A DNA stretch of 34,942 nucleotides from a bacterium. Lineage in GTDB: Bacteria > UBP6 > UBA1177 > JAGLDR01. This document shows positions 1 to 8,004 of the stretch, piece after piece. Position 1 is the first letter of the stretch. Each line of letters starts with the position of its first letter. The DNA is taken from assembly GCA_023145475.1 (NCBI GenBank), contig JAGLDR010000095.1:1-34942 (forward strand), in the 5' to 3' direction. A program made the translations under genes and the position numbers. The notes under the pieces were generated by a model. That model was not told the DNA's origin. It did no database searches and saw only the letters and a list, made by a program, of their open reading frames with translations.

Positions 1-559
1 CACCGGCAGTTGCAGCCATAATCATCTTGCCTGTTTTATAGAGATTTATCCGATCAAGAGTTTCACAATTACGACTCTTTTCGGGAAGTGTTGCATCAAG
101 TGTCTGTCCAACCACCATCCCTCTGCCACCTGCCGATTCAGAAAGATATTTTCCCCCTTTGATAAGATCGCCTCTCGGCATTTCAAACAGCAAAGTGAAC
201 GCCTCTGTAAGCAGTGCGTCACCAGCGAGAATGGCAACATCCTCACCAAAAGCTTTATGACAACTTGGCTTTCCACGACGCAAATCATCGTCATCCATCG
301 CAGGCAAATCATCGTGAATCAGAGAGTAGGTATGAATAAATTCAAGTGCGATAGCATAGGGCATCATATCTTCTTGAGAACGACCGCACAACTCTCCAAC
401 TATAAGTGCCAAAAAGGGACGCAACCGTTTTCCGCCAGCAGTCAAAGAGTGGAGTGCCGCATCTCGGAGAACTCCTTCCGTGATAAAACGGGCTGCATAT
501 TCTTCAGCTCTCTTCTCAATAAGTGGCAACAACTCTTTATGTGTTTTTTTCCAGCTCAA
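1..559 (-). CDS. ispA: Polyprenyl (farnesyl/geranyl) diphosphate synthase, C-terminus cut by window edge
   Basis: Condenses isopentenyl diphosphate with allylic diphosphates to make C15-C20 prenyl diphosphates in the cytoplasm. About 186 N-terminal residues are visible. They contain the GGKRLRP motif that binds IPP phosphate, and the first aspartate-rich motif DDLPAMDDDDLRRG followed by a GK-P-x-H segment, the classic short-chain trans-prenyltransferase signature. The second Asp-rich motif lies beyond the left edge. I chose a TTG start at 559-557 because GGGAG sits 6 bases upstream and no ATG fits the N-terminus. The start is only 3 bp after the xseB stop, so the two are co-transcribed and probably translationally coupled. 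xseB-ispA(-dxs) is a common bacterial gene order. Chain-length specificity cannot be read here. Confidence 0.93.
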   Translation of the reverse strand, partial: MSWKKTHKELLPLIEKRAEEYAARFITEGVLRDAALHSLTAGGKRLRPFLALIVGELCGRSQEDMMPYAIALEFIHTYSLIHDDLPAMDDDDLRRGKPSCHKAFGEDVAILAGDALLTEAFTLLFEMPRGDLIKGGKYLSESAGGRGMVVGQTLDATLPEKSRNCETLDRINLYKTGKMIMAATAG

Positions 560-562
560 CTC

Positions 563-775
563 TCACTCCCCATCTTGCTCTTCTGTTATATCATCAGCCG
601 ATAAAACAGTGATTTTATCTCGCGCTGCATCAAGCTTTTTCTCTATATCTTTCAACAACTTACTGCCTTGCTCATAGAGCGCAACAGCCTCTTCAATCTC
701 TACATCACCATCAAGAGTATCAACTAGCGTTTCTAGCTGCTTGAACAGTGTTGAAATGCGTTCTTTTTTTGCCAT
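563..775 (-). CDS. xseB: Exodeoxyribonuclease VII small subunit
   Basis: Small subunit of the single-strand-specific exonuclease VII, which binds in several copies to the XseA catalytic subunit. The 70-residue product is the usual family length and is one helical hairpin. It has the conserved F-x-x-x-L-E-x-L-V segment, the E-x-A-V-x-L-Y-E-x-G-x-x-L core and an acidic tail. The ATG at 775 is preferred over an in-frame TTG one codon earlier, because GGAGGG (787-782) lies 6 bases upstream of the ATG. It is the first gene of an operon with ispA. No xseA is visible in the window. Confidence 0.94.
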   Translation of the reverse strand: MAKKERISTLFKQLETLVDTLDGDVEIEEAVALYEQGSKLLKDIEKKLDAARDKITVLSADDITEEQDGE

Positions 776-800
776 CAAAGACCCTCCTTCACCAAACTTA

Positions 801-829
801 TTGACATATTAGGCTATAAGGAGTAAAAG
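801..829 (+). promoter_or_regulatory. Candidate sigma-70 promoter for the zinc-ribbon gene
   Basis: TTGACA at 801-806 and TAAAAG at 824-829 are separated by 17 bases and point at the gene starting at 868. The -10 matches consensus at 4 of 6 positions. This promoter overlaps the opposing xseB promoter. Confidence 0.45.
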
Positions 830-833
830 TCAA
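806..833 (-). promoter_or_regulatory. Candidate sigma-70 promoter for xseB-ispA
   Basis: On the minus strand TTGACT (833-828) and TAATAT (811-806) are 16 bases apart, about 30 bases upstream of the xseB start. Its -35 box overlaps the -10 box of the divergent promoter, so polymerase can probably occupy only one of the two at a time. Confidence 0.45.
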
Positions 834-867
834 CCGTCTTATGTTTTTTCTCAGGAGGAATAACGGT

Positions 868-1224
868 TTGAAATATCAACAGAAAAAAGAGAGTTCCATC
901 CTCTCTAAAATAATATGTACCCGCTGTAGCAAAACGGATTATATCTCGTTTATTCCTGCTGGAGACAGACCGTATTACTGCTCTGAGTGTCTTGAAGAGA
1001 TGCACGCCCATCGTAAACAAAATAAAGTTGAAGAGATGCCCTCAAAAAAAGGGACTGTCTACCGCTTCTTCTGTGTTAAGTGTGATCGTATTGTAAAACA
1101 GCTCGATAAACCACTCGCACGCGATGGAGTCCTCTATTGTCGCCACTGTACTGATGAAATGCTCAGAAAAGAACGCACCGCAAATCGTGGAAAAGTGACT
1201 ATGATTAAACCAAAAGATAAGTGA
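868..1224 (+). CDS. Small double zinc-ribbon protein, function unknown
   Basis: A 118-residue protein with two tandem zinc-ribbon-like units. Unit 1 is C17-x2-C20 ... C38-x2-C41 (CTRC ... CSEC) and unit 2 is C69-x2-C72 ... C91-x2-C94 (CVKC ... CRHC). The units share a similar layout, with a tyrosine just before the second Cys pair, which suggests internal duplication. The rest is rich in Lys and Glu, with a basic C-terminus ending KPKDK. I place the start at TTG 868 because AGGAGG (853-858) precedes it by 9 bases; the ATG at 841 has no ribosome site. Such modules usually bind Zn2+ and nucleic acid or a protein partner. I do not recognise a named family. It is divergent from xseB and convergent with the lipoprotein gene 3 bp away. 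Confidence 0.8.
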   Translation: MKYQQKKESSILSKIICTRCSKTDYISFIPAGDRPYYCSECLEEMHAHRKQNKVEEMPSKKGTVYRFFCVKCDRIVKQLDKPLARDGVLYCRHCTDEMLRKERTANRGKVTMIKPKDK

Positions 1225-1227
1225 TAA

Positions 1228-2325
1228 TTAGAAAGAAAACTCTGCTCTCACAGCGGCGTGATCTGACTCTTGAAATGAATATTGAGTAGCACCATTTTTA
1301 AAAATCTCACCGCTTCCAGGAAGAAAGGTCCCTCCAGCGCGCGTTGACATTAAAATATGGTCTATTGCAATTGCTCTTTTATACCAATATGTTGCGTCTC
1401 CTGGGTGACCTAGTTCATCTGCAACTCGCAAGAAATCCCCTGCATCAAGTAGTGCATCAAGCGGTGGCGAGCTAGGAACATCATTCAAGTCTCCACCCAT
1501 TACAACGAGAGTATCTTGATTATCCATCGCAACTGCCGTTACAATATCATGCGTTTTTTCAGCTTCTGCAAGCCGAAGTTCAGGGTTATCGTTACTTTGA
1601 GACTTAAAATGTGCAACAAATACAATAAATTCAGAACCATAGTCAATTGTCGCCTGCAAAAGAGGCCTCGAAAAATAACCAGAATCAGTCTTTTCGTATT
1701 GCTTGTGAGCCACAATTGTCCCTTTGGTCATAATAGCAGTATAAACATCACCTTTTCTAAAACGGTTTTCAACAATTATCCACTGACTTGCACTATAGCC
1801 AAGCCGTGATGCGAGCGCCTCCATACAGCGTTCACTCTCCACCTCTTCAAGCAAAATCACATCGGCATTAATCTTCTTAATTCCATTGGCAATATCATCA
1901 GCCTGAGCGTTAAATTCTGCATCGCTTGGCAACTCTTCATAATCACCAGAACCACACTGCCCACTATCGCACACCGTGTCAAAAAAGCGGTAAACATTCC
2001 ATGTCGCTATTGCAACCTCCTCTGTGTGGAGCGGAGTATCTTCATCAGGAAGAGTGGCGTCTTCGTCTTCATCATAATCTTCATCATGCCGTACAACGGT
2101 ATCGTCATCTGGCATCTCAACACTATCTTTATCAGATGGTATCACGGTATCATCTATTTCAGCTGAATCGTCATCGTGAGCAGTGTTATCGTCAACAGAT
2201 GCATCACTATCGTCTTTTTCGATAGAATCGACATCTATACTCTTTTTGCCTGTTGTCTGAAAATCACAAGCAACAAAAAGAAGCAAAACCACCATCAAAG
2301 CGGCAATTCGGACTATTTTCATCAT
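1228..2325 (-). CDS. Lipoprotein with endonuclease/exonuclease/phosphatase domain
   Basis: Residues 1-20 are a lipoprotein signal with lipobox F-V-A-C (Cys20). Residues 31-95 form a strongly acidic Asp-rich linker. Residues 103-365 are an EEP (DNase I-like) fold with its expected catalytic set: TWN near 109, LLEE at 158-161, a His in VAHF at 239, GGDLND at 277-282, IDH at 321-323 and the terminal SDHAAV around 354-359. All metal and general-base positions look intact, so activity on extracellular DNA or on a phosphoester is plausible; the substrate is not readable. ATG-ATG at 2325/2322 follows GGAGGA, and either codon may be used. It lies 39 bp downstream of valS, likely in the same transcript. 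Asp at +2 after the Cys would favour inner-membrane retention under the enterobacterial Lol rule, which may not apply here. Confidence 0.87.
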   Translation of the reverse strand: MMKIVRIAALMVVLLLFVACDFQTTGKKSIDVDSIEKDDSDASVDDNTAHDDDSAEIDDTVIPSDKDSVEMPDDDTVVRHDEDYDEDEDATLPDEDTPLHTEEVAIATWNVYRFFDTVCDSGQCGSGDYEELPSDAEFNAQADDIANGIKKINADVILLEEVESERCMEALASRLGYSASQWIIVENRFRKGDVYTAIMTKGTIVAHKQYEKTDSGYFSRPLLQATIDYGSEFIVFVAHFKSQSNDNPELRLAEAEKTHDIVTAVAMDNQDTLVVMGGDLNDVPSSPPLDALLDAGDFLRVADELGHPGDATYWYKRAIAIDHILMSTRAGGTFLPGSGEIFKNGATQYSFQESDHAAVRAEFSF

Positions 2326-2364
2326 GATTCCTCCATCAAATAAGAAGAGCGCATATCTATCTAG

Positions 2365-5028
2365 CTACTGTGAAATCTCTTCAAGCCGTGTTGTCAAATG
2401 GTGCACCTTTTCTTGCATTTCAGTGTGCTTCTTCTTCTCTTTTTCAACAACTTGAGGATTTGCATTCTCTAAAAACCGAGGATTTTTCAACTTGCCATCG
2501 GTTATCTTAAAATCTTTCTCAACCTTTTTAAGCTCTTTTTGCAAACGGGCAATCTCTTCAGAAAAATCGACTAATCCAGCAAGTGGAAGAAAAACCTTTC
2601 CGCCTTTTACAACGGCTGACGCATCCTCTTTTGCTGGCTGATAGCCACTTTCATACCGAACTTCTGAAACACGAGCCAACTTCTTAATATAGCTCTCTTT
2701 ACTGAGAATTGCAGTATGCAGTGCCTCATTGGTCACATCAAGAATAAGCTCCACCTCAACTTTTGGCTTAATGTTATTCGAGCTTCGGATTGTGCGTACC
2801 GTGCTAATAATCTCAATGAGATGTCCCATTGTCTCCGCATCAGCTTCAAAAACGGGAATATTTTTCAATTGAGGAAAGTCACTAATCATAATCGACTCTT
2901 TCTTCCCTTCAAAATCAAATGGAAGACTTTGCCACAACTCTTCAGTTACATGTGGCATAAAAGGGTGAAGCAACTTGAGTGACGCATCAAGAACTTTTAA
3001 CAAAACTTTACGAGAAACCTCTTTTTCTGCTTCATTCTCACCAAAAAATGTCGGTTTTACTAGTTCAATATACCAATCACAAAACTCATGCCAGAAAAAG
3101 TGATAAATCGAGCCAGCAGCATCGTGGAAACGCATCTCTTCAAGTGAATTGCGAACCTTTTTCGTCGCCTCATTCAGCCGCGTGAGAATCCACTTGTCAG
3201 CCGGAGTAAAATCATCACTGCTATAGTCATTTGGATTAAATGTTAGGGTAACATCTTCAGGAAACTGCATAAGTGAAAAACGGGTAGCATTAAAAACCTT
3301 ATTAATAAAAGAGGAATATCCCTCAATCCAGTCCATTGACAGCTTAATATCGCGCGCAGTCAGTGGCATCATTGCAAAAGTAAACCGAAGTGCATCGGCC
3401 CCATACTGCTCTGTTACGACAAGTGGATCGATAACATTGCCTTTGGTTTTAGACATCTTCTGCCCTTTTTCATCTCGCACCAGTCCGTGGAAATAGACCT
3501 TTTCAAAGGGAATCTCACCCATAAACTTCTCACCCATCATTATCATTCTAGCAACCCAGAAAAAGATAATATCAAAGCCTGTTTCCATCAGTGATGTTTT
3601 ATAGTATTTCTTCAGTTCTGGTGTTTTTTCAGGCCACCCAAGCGTTGAAAACGGCCAGAGAGCCGAGCTAAACCATGTATCAAGAACATCAGAATCTTGG
3701 TGCACTTTTGTCGAATTACACGCATGGCAGTGAGTCACCTCATCACGAGAGACGGTAATTTCACCACACTCTTCACAATACCACGCAGGAATGCGATGTC
3801 CCCACCAAAGTTGACGAGATATACACCAATCGCGAATGTTATACATCCACTCAAAATAGGTCTTCTTCCAATGTTCAGGTTGGATGACAATATCGCCATC
3901 TTCAACAGCTTTGATTGCGGGGTCTGCAAGTGGCTGAATTTTCACAAACCACTGTTTTGAAAGTTGAGGTTCAACAACGGTTTTACATCTGTCACAGTGA
4001 CCAACAGAGTGTCCGTGCTCTTCTATTTTCAACAAAAGCCCTTCGCTTTCGAGTGCTTCAACAATTGCTTTGCGAGCATCTGTTGTTGTCATTCCAGCAA
4101 ATTTTCCACCGACTTCGGTTATCTTCCCATCTTCATCAATAACATTTATCTCTTCAAGATTGTGCCGCTTTCCTGTCTCAAAATCGTTGAAATCGTGAGC
4201 AGGAGTAACTTTTACTGCTCCTGTTCCAAACTCCATATCAACAAGTGTTGCATCTCCAACAATCGGAATCTCACGATCAGTCAGAGGAAGTTTTATCATC
4301 TTGCCAATCAAATGTTTATATCGTTCATCTTCAGGATGCACTGCAACTGCAGTATCCCCAAGCATCGTCTCTGGGCGTGTTGTCGCAACAATAAGTGCCG
4401 TATCTTCACCTGCAACAGGATAGGAAATATACCACAACTTTCCTGGTTTATCTTGGTGATCAACCTCTAAATCACTCAGGGCAGTTCGGCAACGAGGACA
4501 CCAATTTATGATGTAACTGCTGCGATAAATCAATCCATCTTCATAAAGCCTCACAAAAACCTCTTTTACCGCTTTTGAAAGCCCTTCATCCATCGTAAAT
4601 CGCTCTCGTGTCCAATCAAGTGAAGTGCCAAGATGGCGTAACTGCTTGGTAATTATCGAGCCATTCTCCTCTTTCCACTCCCACACCTTTTCAAGAAACT
4701 TTTCACGACCAATATCGTGGCGAGAGATACCCTCTTCCATCAACTTTCTCTCAACAACCATCTGAGTGGCAATCCCCGCGTGATCTGTTCCTGGCAACCA
4801 GAGAACATCAAAGCCATCCATCCGTTTGTAGCGTGCCATAATATCTTGCACAACCGCCATAACCGTATGTCCCATATGAAGAACACCCGTAACATTTGGA
4901 GGCGGAAGAACAATAGAAAACGGCGGCTTATCTGACGAGGGATCTGCAGTAAAGTAGCCTCGCTCTTCCCATATTTTATACCACTTTTGTTCAATATCTT
5001 TGTGACTGTATTTCTTGTTGATGTCCAT
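2365..5028 (-). CDS. valS: Valine-tRNA ligase
   Basis: Class I synthetase that charges tRNA-Val and edits mis-activated Thr in its CP1 domain. The 887 residues match the usual ValS length. The HIGH-type motif is HMGH (51-54, within [13 protein letters not shown]) and the KMSKS-type motif is KMSKT (within [10 protein letters not shown]). The connective region holds a CEEC ... CHAC zinc-ribbon pair followed by the typical [14 protein letters not shown] segment. The last about 65 residues form the coiled-coil arm seen in bacterial ValS ([18 protein letters not shown]). GGGAG lies just upstream of the ATG. It is downstream of tsaE with a 73-bp gap that carries its own candidate promoter. Confidence 0.98.
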   Translation of the reverse strand: MDINKKYSHKDIEQKWYKIWEERGYFTADPSSDKPPFSIVLPPPNVTGVLHMGHTVMAVVQDIMARYKRMDGFDVLWLPGTDHAGIATQMVVERKLMEEGISRHDIGREKFLEKVWEWKEENGSIITKQLRHLGTSLDWTRERFTMDEGLSKAVKEVFVRLYEDGLIYRSSYIINWCPRCRTALSDLEVDHQDKPGKLWYISYPVAGEDTALIVATTRPETMLGDTAVAVHPEDERYKHLIGKMIKLPLTDREIPIVGDATLVDMEFGTGAVKVTPAHDFNDFETGKRHNLEEINVIDEDGKITEVGGKFAGMTTTDARKAIVEALESEGLLLKIEEHGHSVGHCDRCKTVVEPQLSKQWFVKIQPLADPAIKAVEDGDIVIQPEHWKKTYFEWMYNIRDWCISRQLWWGHRIPAWYCEECGEITVSRDEVTHCHACNSTKVHQDSDVLDTWFSSALWPFSTLGWPEKTPELKKYYKTSLMETGFDIIFFWVARMIMMGEKFMGEIPFEKVYFHGLVRDEKGQKMSKTKGNVIDPLVVTEQYGADALRFTFAMMPLTARDIKLSMDWIEGYSSFINKVFNATRFSLMQFPEDVTLTFNPNDYSSDDFTPADKWILTRLNEATKKVRNSLEEMRFHDAAGSIYHFFWHEFCDWYIELVKPTFFGENEAEKEVSRKVLLKVLDASLKLLHPFMPHVTEELWQSLPFDFEGKKESIMISDFPQLKNIPVFEADAETMGHLIEIISTVRTIRSSNNIKPKVEVELILDVTNEALHTAILSKESYIKKLARVSEVRYESGYQPAKEDASAVVKGGKVFLPLAGLVDFSEEIARLQKELKKVEKDFKITDGKLKNPRFLENANPQVVEKEKKKHTEMQEKVHHLTTRLEEISQ

Positions 5029-5053
5029 TGGAGCTCCCTTTCAAAAAACAACA

Positions 5054-5062
5054 ATTATAACA
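5054..5062 (-). promoter_or_regulatory. Extended -10 promoter element for valS
   Basis: On the minus strand TGTTATAAT has a perfect -10 hexamer with the TGn extension, 26-34 bases before the valS ATG. No good -35 is visible, as expected for an extended -10 promoter. Transcription may also read through from tsaE. Confidence 0.4.
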
Positions 5063-5101
5063 AGGCTCTTTTTACTGTAATGTGTGAAAAAGTAAAGAAA
5101 A

Positions 5102-5557
5102 CTATCTTAAATGCCACTCTGTTTTGAACTCTCTTCGCTCGCTCCCCTCTTCAATTGAAATCGCAATATTACAACGAGGAACGATATCATTCCAGGCAGC
5201 AGGAAAGAGCGAAGCCCACTCCACGATTGTAATACTTTTTTTGTCTGCGGTCAGCTCAAAGAAATCGGTTGCCTCTAACTCATCAAGTGAAGAAATTCGA
5301 TAGAAATCCCAATGGTTAATCGTTAAATCATCATGAAAATATTGGCGGAGAATGGTATAGGTCGGGCTTGCGACAGCCTCTCGTGGAAGTGAAAATCCTT
5401 GGCACAGTGCTGCGGTAAACGCAGTCTTTCCTGCACCAAGTTGCCCATCTAACAAAATCACATCACCAGGCAACAAAAGCGCAGCAAAATCCTTGCCTTG
5501 CACCTCACTCTCCTCTGGCGAAGCGGTATAGAAAACGCCACTTTCGCCCCTTTTCAT
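5102..5557 (-). CDS. tsaE: tRNA threonylcarbamoyladenosine biosynthesis ATPase TsaE
   Basis: ATPase partner of TsaB/TsaD in t6A37 formation on ANN-decoding tRNAs. The 151-residue protein has a P-loop GQLGAGKT (38-45), the switch-like SPTYTI (64-69), the H-x-D-F-Y-R element (82-87) and V-E-W (112-114), all diagnostic of TsaE. The ATG is preceded by GGAG and overlaps the stop of nnr by four bases (ATGA), so translation is probably coupled. The nnr-tsaE pair is a recurrent bacterial arrangement. Confidence 0.97.
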   Translation of the reverse strand: MKRGESGVFYTASPEESEVQGKDFAALLLPGDVILLDGQLGAGKTAFTAALCQGFSLPREAVASPTYTILRQYFHDDLTINHWDFYRISSLDELEATDFFELTADKKSITIVEWASLFPAAWNDIVPRCNIAISIEEGSERREFKTEWHLR

Positions 5558-7005
5558 AGTAGCTCCTTCATTGCATCGCCCACCAAATCAATTAAAAACT
5601 CTACATTGTGATAGTGCCGACTTGAGTGTTGCTCTAAAAGCAGACCCGCTTTTCTATGGACCATTGCGGCAGCAAGCACTGCATCAGCAAGTGGCAGGTG
5701 GTGGACAAATGCGGCACAAATACCACTCAAAACATCACCTGTGCCACCAAATGAAAGCGCAGCAGCACCATGCGGTACAATCCACTTTTCACTACCAAAT
5801 CTCACAATTGAGGCACTATTTTTTGCAAGCAAAACATATGATTTTTCAAGAGGAAAACGGTCAACGGCTTCAAACCACTCCTCGCTCTTCTCCCTCTCCA
5901 TAAAACGGGATAACTCTCCGAGATGTGGCGTAAAAACAATCGTGCGATTTGTCAGCTCTTCTAACAGGGTTGCATCACCGTTAAGCAGATCAAACATTCC
6001 TGCATCAAAAATCAGTTTTGCACTACTTGAAACCACTGTTTTCCATACATCTGCTCGCAGTTCAGAAAGTCCAGGACCAACAACAATAACATCCCATTTC
6101 TCGCTCTTTTCAAGAGAGTCGTGGTCAGTTATCAGCATCAAATCAGGCCAACGGCCAGCAAAACTTATCATACTCTCTCTATCAGGCAGACTTATCGTTG
6201 CTAAACCTCCTCCAGCACGCAAAAAAGCGCGAGCCGCAAGGATAATTGCACCCACTTTATCAAAATCACCCAAAATAAAGAGTGCGTGACCATTTTTTGT
6301 TTTATATGAGGTAAGTGGCACCTGTGGAATGACAATATCACACTCCTCAACTACCTGATATTCTACCGCCTCATAAGACTCCTCTGGTGCAGAAATATTC
6401 CCTAACACAATTCGTCCCGCAAAGAGCGGCCCGCTGTTAAAGAAAAGTCCTTTTTTGAGAATACCCATGCTCACCGTTACTGTTGCATAGAGCGCATCAG
6501 GGAGTGGGCGACCAGTGTTGCTATCAAGACCAGTCGGAATATCAATTGCCAAAACAGTGAGAGCAGCGTGGTTAATCTTTTGGATAATTGCCAACAAATC
6601 ATCAGTAAGATTCCGAGAGAGTCCCGTCCCCATAATTCCATCAATCACCAGTGGATTCCCAGACAAGTCATCTTCACCAACTTCAATGCCAACAGGCAAC
6701 ATTTCCCAATTCTTTAAGGTCTCGCCACTTAAATCGTTTGAATCATCAAACAGAGGCACCAAAACAAGCGGAAGTGTAGACCCTCTATCATGCAAAATAC
6801 GCAGGAGAGCCATAGCGTCACCACCATTCCCGCCCCGACCTGCAAACGCTACAATGCGATCACACTTTTTAATTTCAATCAGATTAATGGCTTGAATATA
6901 GAGCGAGAATGCGGCATTTTCCATCAAAATCAGTGATGGAACACCGTTTTCCACTGCAATTGCGTCAAATCTTCTCGCTGCCTCTCGTCCACCTGTACCT
7001 ATCAT
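5554..7005 (-). CDS. nnr: Bifunctional NAD(P)H-hydrate epimerase / ADP-dependent dehydratase
   Basis: Repairs damaged NAD(P)H hydrates. The N-terminal half epimerises the R and S forms and the C-terminal half dehydrates the S form with ADP. N-terminal landmarks are GRGGNGGDA, DGIMGTGLSR and DIPTGLDSNTG. C-terminal landmarks are FILGDFDKVGAIILAARAF, VVGPGLS, FTPHLGELSRF and GGTGDVLSG, the nucleotide-binding ribokinase-like core. I start at the ATG at 7005 (483 aa) because GGAGGAGG lies 5 bases upstream and the N-terminus then matches the family; an in-frame open stretch to 7077 has no good ribosome site. The usual LDADAL segment reads FDAGMFDLL here, a mild deviation. It is the first gene of nnr-tsaE. 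Confidence 0.93.
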   Translation of the reverse strand: MIGTGGREAARRFDAIAVENGVPSLILMENAAFSLYIQAINLIEIKKCDRIVAFAGRGGNGGDAMALLRILHDRGSTLPLVLVPLFDDSNDLSGETLKNWEMLPVGIEVGEDDLSGNPLVIDGIMGTGLSRNLTDDLLAIIQKINHAALTVLAIDIPTGLDSNTGRPLPDALYATVTVSMGILKKGLFFNSGPLFAGRIVLGNISAPEESYEAVEYQVVEECDIVIPQVPLTSYKTKNGHALFILGDFDKVGAIILAARAFLRAGGGLATISLPDRESMISFAGRWPDLMLITDHDSLEKSEKWDVIVVGPGLSELRADVWKTVVSSSAKLIFDAGMFDLLNGDATLLEELTNRTIVFTPHLGELSRFMEREKSEEWFEAVDRFPLEKSYVLLAKNSASIVRFGSEKWIVPHGAAALSFGGTGDVLSGICAAFVHHLPLADAVLAAAMVHRKAGLLLEQHSSRHYHNVEFLIDLVGDAMKELL

Positions 7006-7070
7006 CGCATCCTCCTCCATTCTCTTCGTCACCGAAGAATAACACTTCTGCTCGCTATTGTAAATTTCAT

Positions 7071-7099
7071 TTGACATTCAATCGTCAAAAGTGTAAAAA
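7071..7099 (+). promoter_or_regulatory. Candidate promoter of the KilA-N operon
   Basis: TTGACA (7071-7076) is followed after 17 bases by TAAAAA (7094-7099). The -35 box is one arm of a small inverted repeat, TTGAC-N8-GTCAA, which could be an operator. Confidence 0.4.
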
Positions 7100-7119
7100 T
7101 AGATAGCTTTCTGGAGGTC

Positions 7120-8004
7120 ATGAAAATGGATAAAAAAAACAAAACAATACAAGTAAAAGGAACAGCTATTACAATTGTTAACAGTGAGGTAGAAGATTAC
7201 ATTAGCTTGACAGATATAGCACGCTTTAAAAAGTCAGACAGAACAGATGATTTAGTTAGAAATTGGCTACGAAACAGAAATACTATTGAATTTTTAGGTA
7301 TCTGGGAAAAACTTAACAACCCTGTTTTTAAACCCGTCGAATTCGACGGGTTTAGAAAAAAAGCGGGACTAAACAGCTTTACTCTTACCCCAAAACAGTG
7401 GATTGAGAAAACAAATGCGAGAGGCATAATATCAAAAGCAGGGAGATATGGTGGAACTTATGCACATAAAGATATTGCATTTGAATTTGCAACTTGGATA
7501 TCTGTTGAATTTAAAATATATCTTATAAAAGAATTCCAACGCCTAAAAGACGAAGAACAAAACCAACTTGGGTGGGACATCAAACGAAATCTCACAAGAA
7601 TTAACTATCGAATTCATACTGATGCAATCAAAGAAAAATTAATCCCAAAAAGCTTGAGTAAAAATCAAATCAGTCTTATCTACGCATCTGAAGCAGATGT
7701 TTTAAATATGGCTCTATTTGGAAAAACTGCCAAACAATGGCGAAAAGAAAACCCCAAAGAAAAAGGCAATATTCGAGATTTTGCAAATGTATCGCAACTG
7801 GTTTGTTTAGTAAATCTCGAGAATTTAAATGCTCATTTCATAAAAGAAAATATTAGTCAAGCGGATCGATTACTAAAACTAAACATAGTCGCAATAGAAC
7901 AGATGCACTTGCTTACAACTGATACAATGAAGAAATTCGGAAATACCGAATCTCTTCAAAAACCCAATGCTATCGGCATAAAAACAGAGGAGCACGACTT
8001 GTGA
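7120..8004 (+). CDS. KilA-N domain protein
   Basis: The N-terminal part (about residues 8-145) matches the KilA-N fold common in phage and large DNA virus proteins. It reads a short beta start, ISLTDIAR, a W-L-R-N-R-N-T-I-E-FLGIWE helix, NPVFKPVEFDGF, AGLNSFTLTPKQWI, and the signature RYGGTYAHKDIAFEFATWIS-type segment ending in IYLIKEFQRL. KilA-N domains are proposed to bind DNA. The C-terminal half has the KTAKQW ... KGNIRDFA ... L-x-N-L-E-x-x-N-A segment found in many stand-alone bacterial KilA-N proteins. ATG follows GGAGG by 4 bases. A near-perfect DNA palindrome lies inside the gene at 7329-7354. No phage genes surround it. Its stop overlaps the next start (GTGA), implying coupling to a secreted protease, which is odd company for this family. 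Confidence 0.88.
   Translation: MKMDKKNKTIQVKGTAITIVNSEVEDYISLTDIARFKKSDRTDDLVRNWLRNRNTIEFLGIWEKLNNPVFKPVEFDGFRKKAGLNSFTLTPKQWIEKTNARGIISKAGRYGGTYAHKDIAFEFATWISVEFKIYLIKEFQRLKDEEQNQLGWDIKRNLTRINYRIHTDAIKEKLIPKSLSKNQISLIYASEADVLNMALFGKTAKQWRKENPKEKGNIRDFANVSQLVCLVNLENLNAHFIKENISQADRLLKLNIVAIEQMHLLTTDTMKKFGNTESLQKPNAIGIKTEEHDL
7329..7354. repeat. 26-bp perfect palindrome inside the KilA-N gene
   Basis: The left arm TAAACCCGTCGAA is followed directly by its exact reverse complement, centred on 7341/7342 with no loop. It encodes the FKPVEFDGFR part of the KilA-N domain. T on the left and A-G on the right break the symmetry beyond it. Confidence 0.95.

Noticed and set aside
814-1020. Minus-strand frame opposite the zinc-ribbon gene
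   Set aside because: It covers the shared promoter region, has no ribosome site and its product resembles nothing; the plus-strand gene has conserved Cys pairs.
5029-5101. T-box leader before valS
   Set aside because: The gap is only 73 bp, far too short for a T-box with specifier stem and terminator, and no T-box sequence is present.
7120-8004. Prophage remnant around the KilA-N gene
   Set aside because: No integrase, attachment repeats, phage structural genes or tRNA junction are nearby, and the flanking genes are ordinary chromosomal genes.
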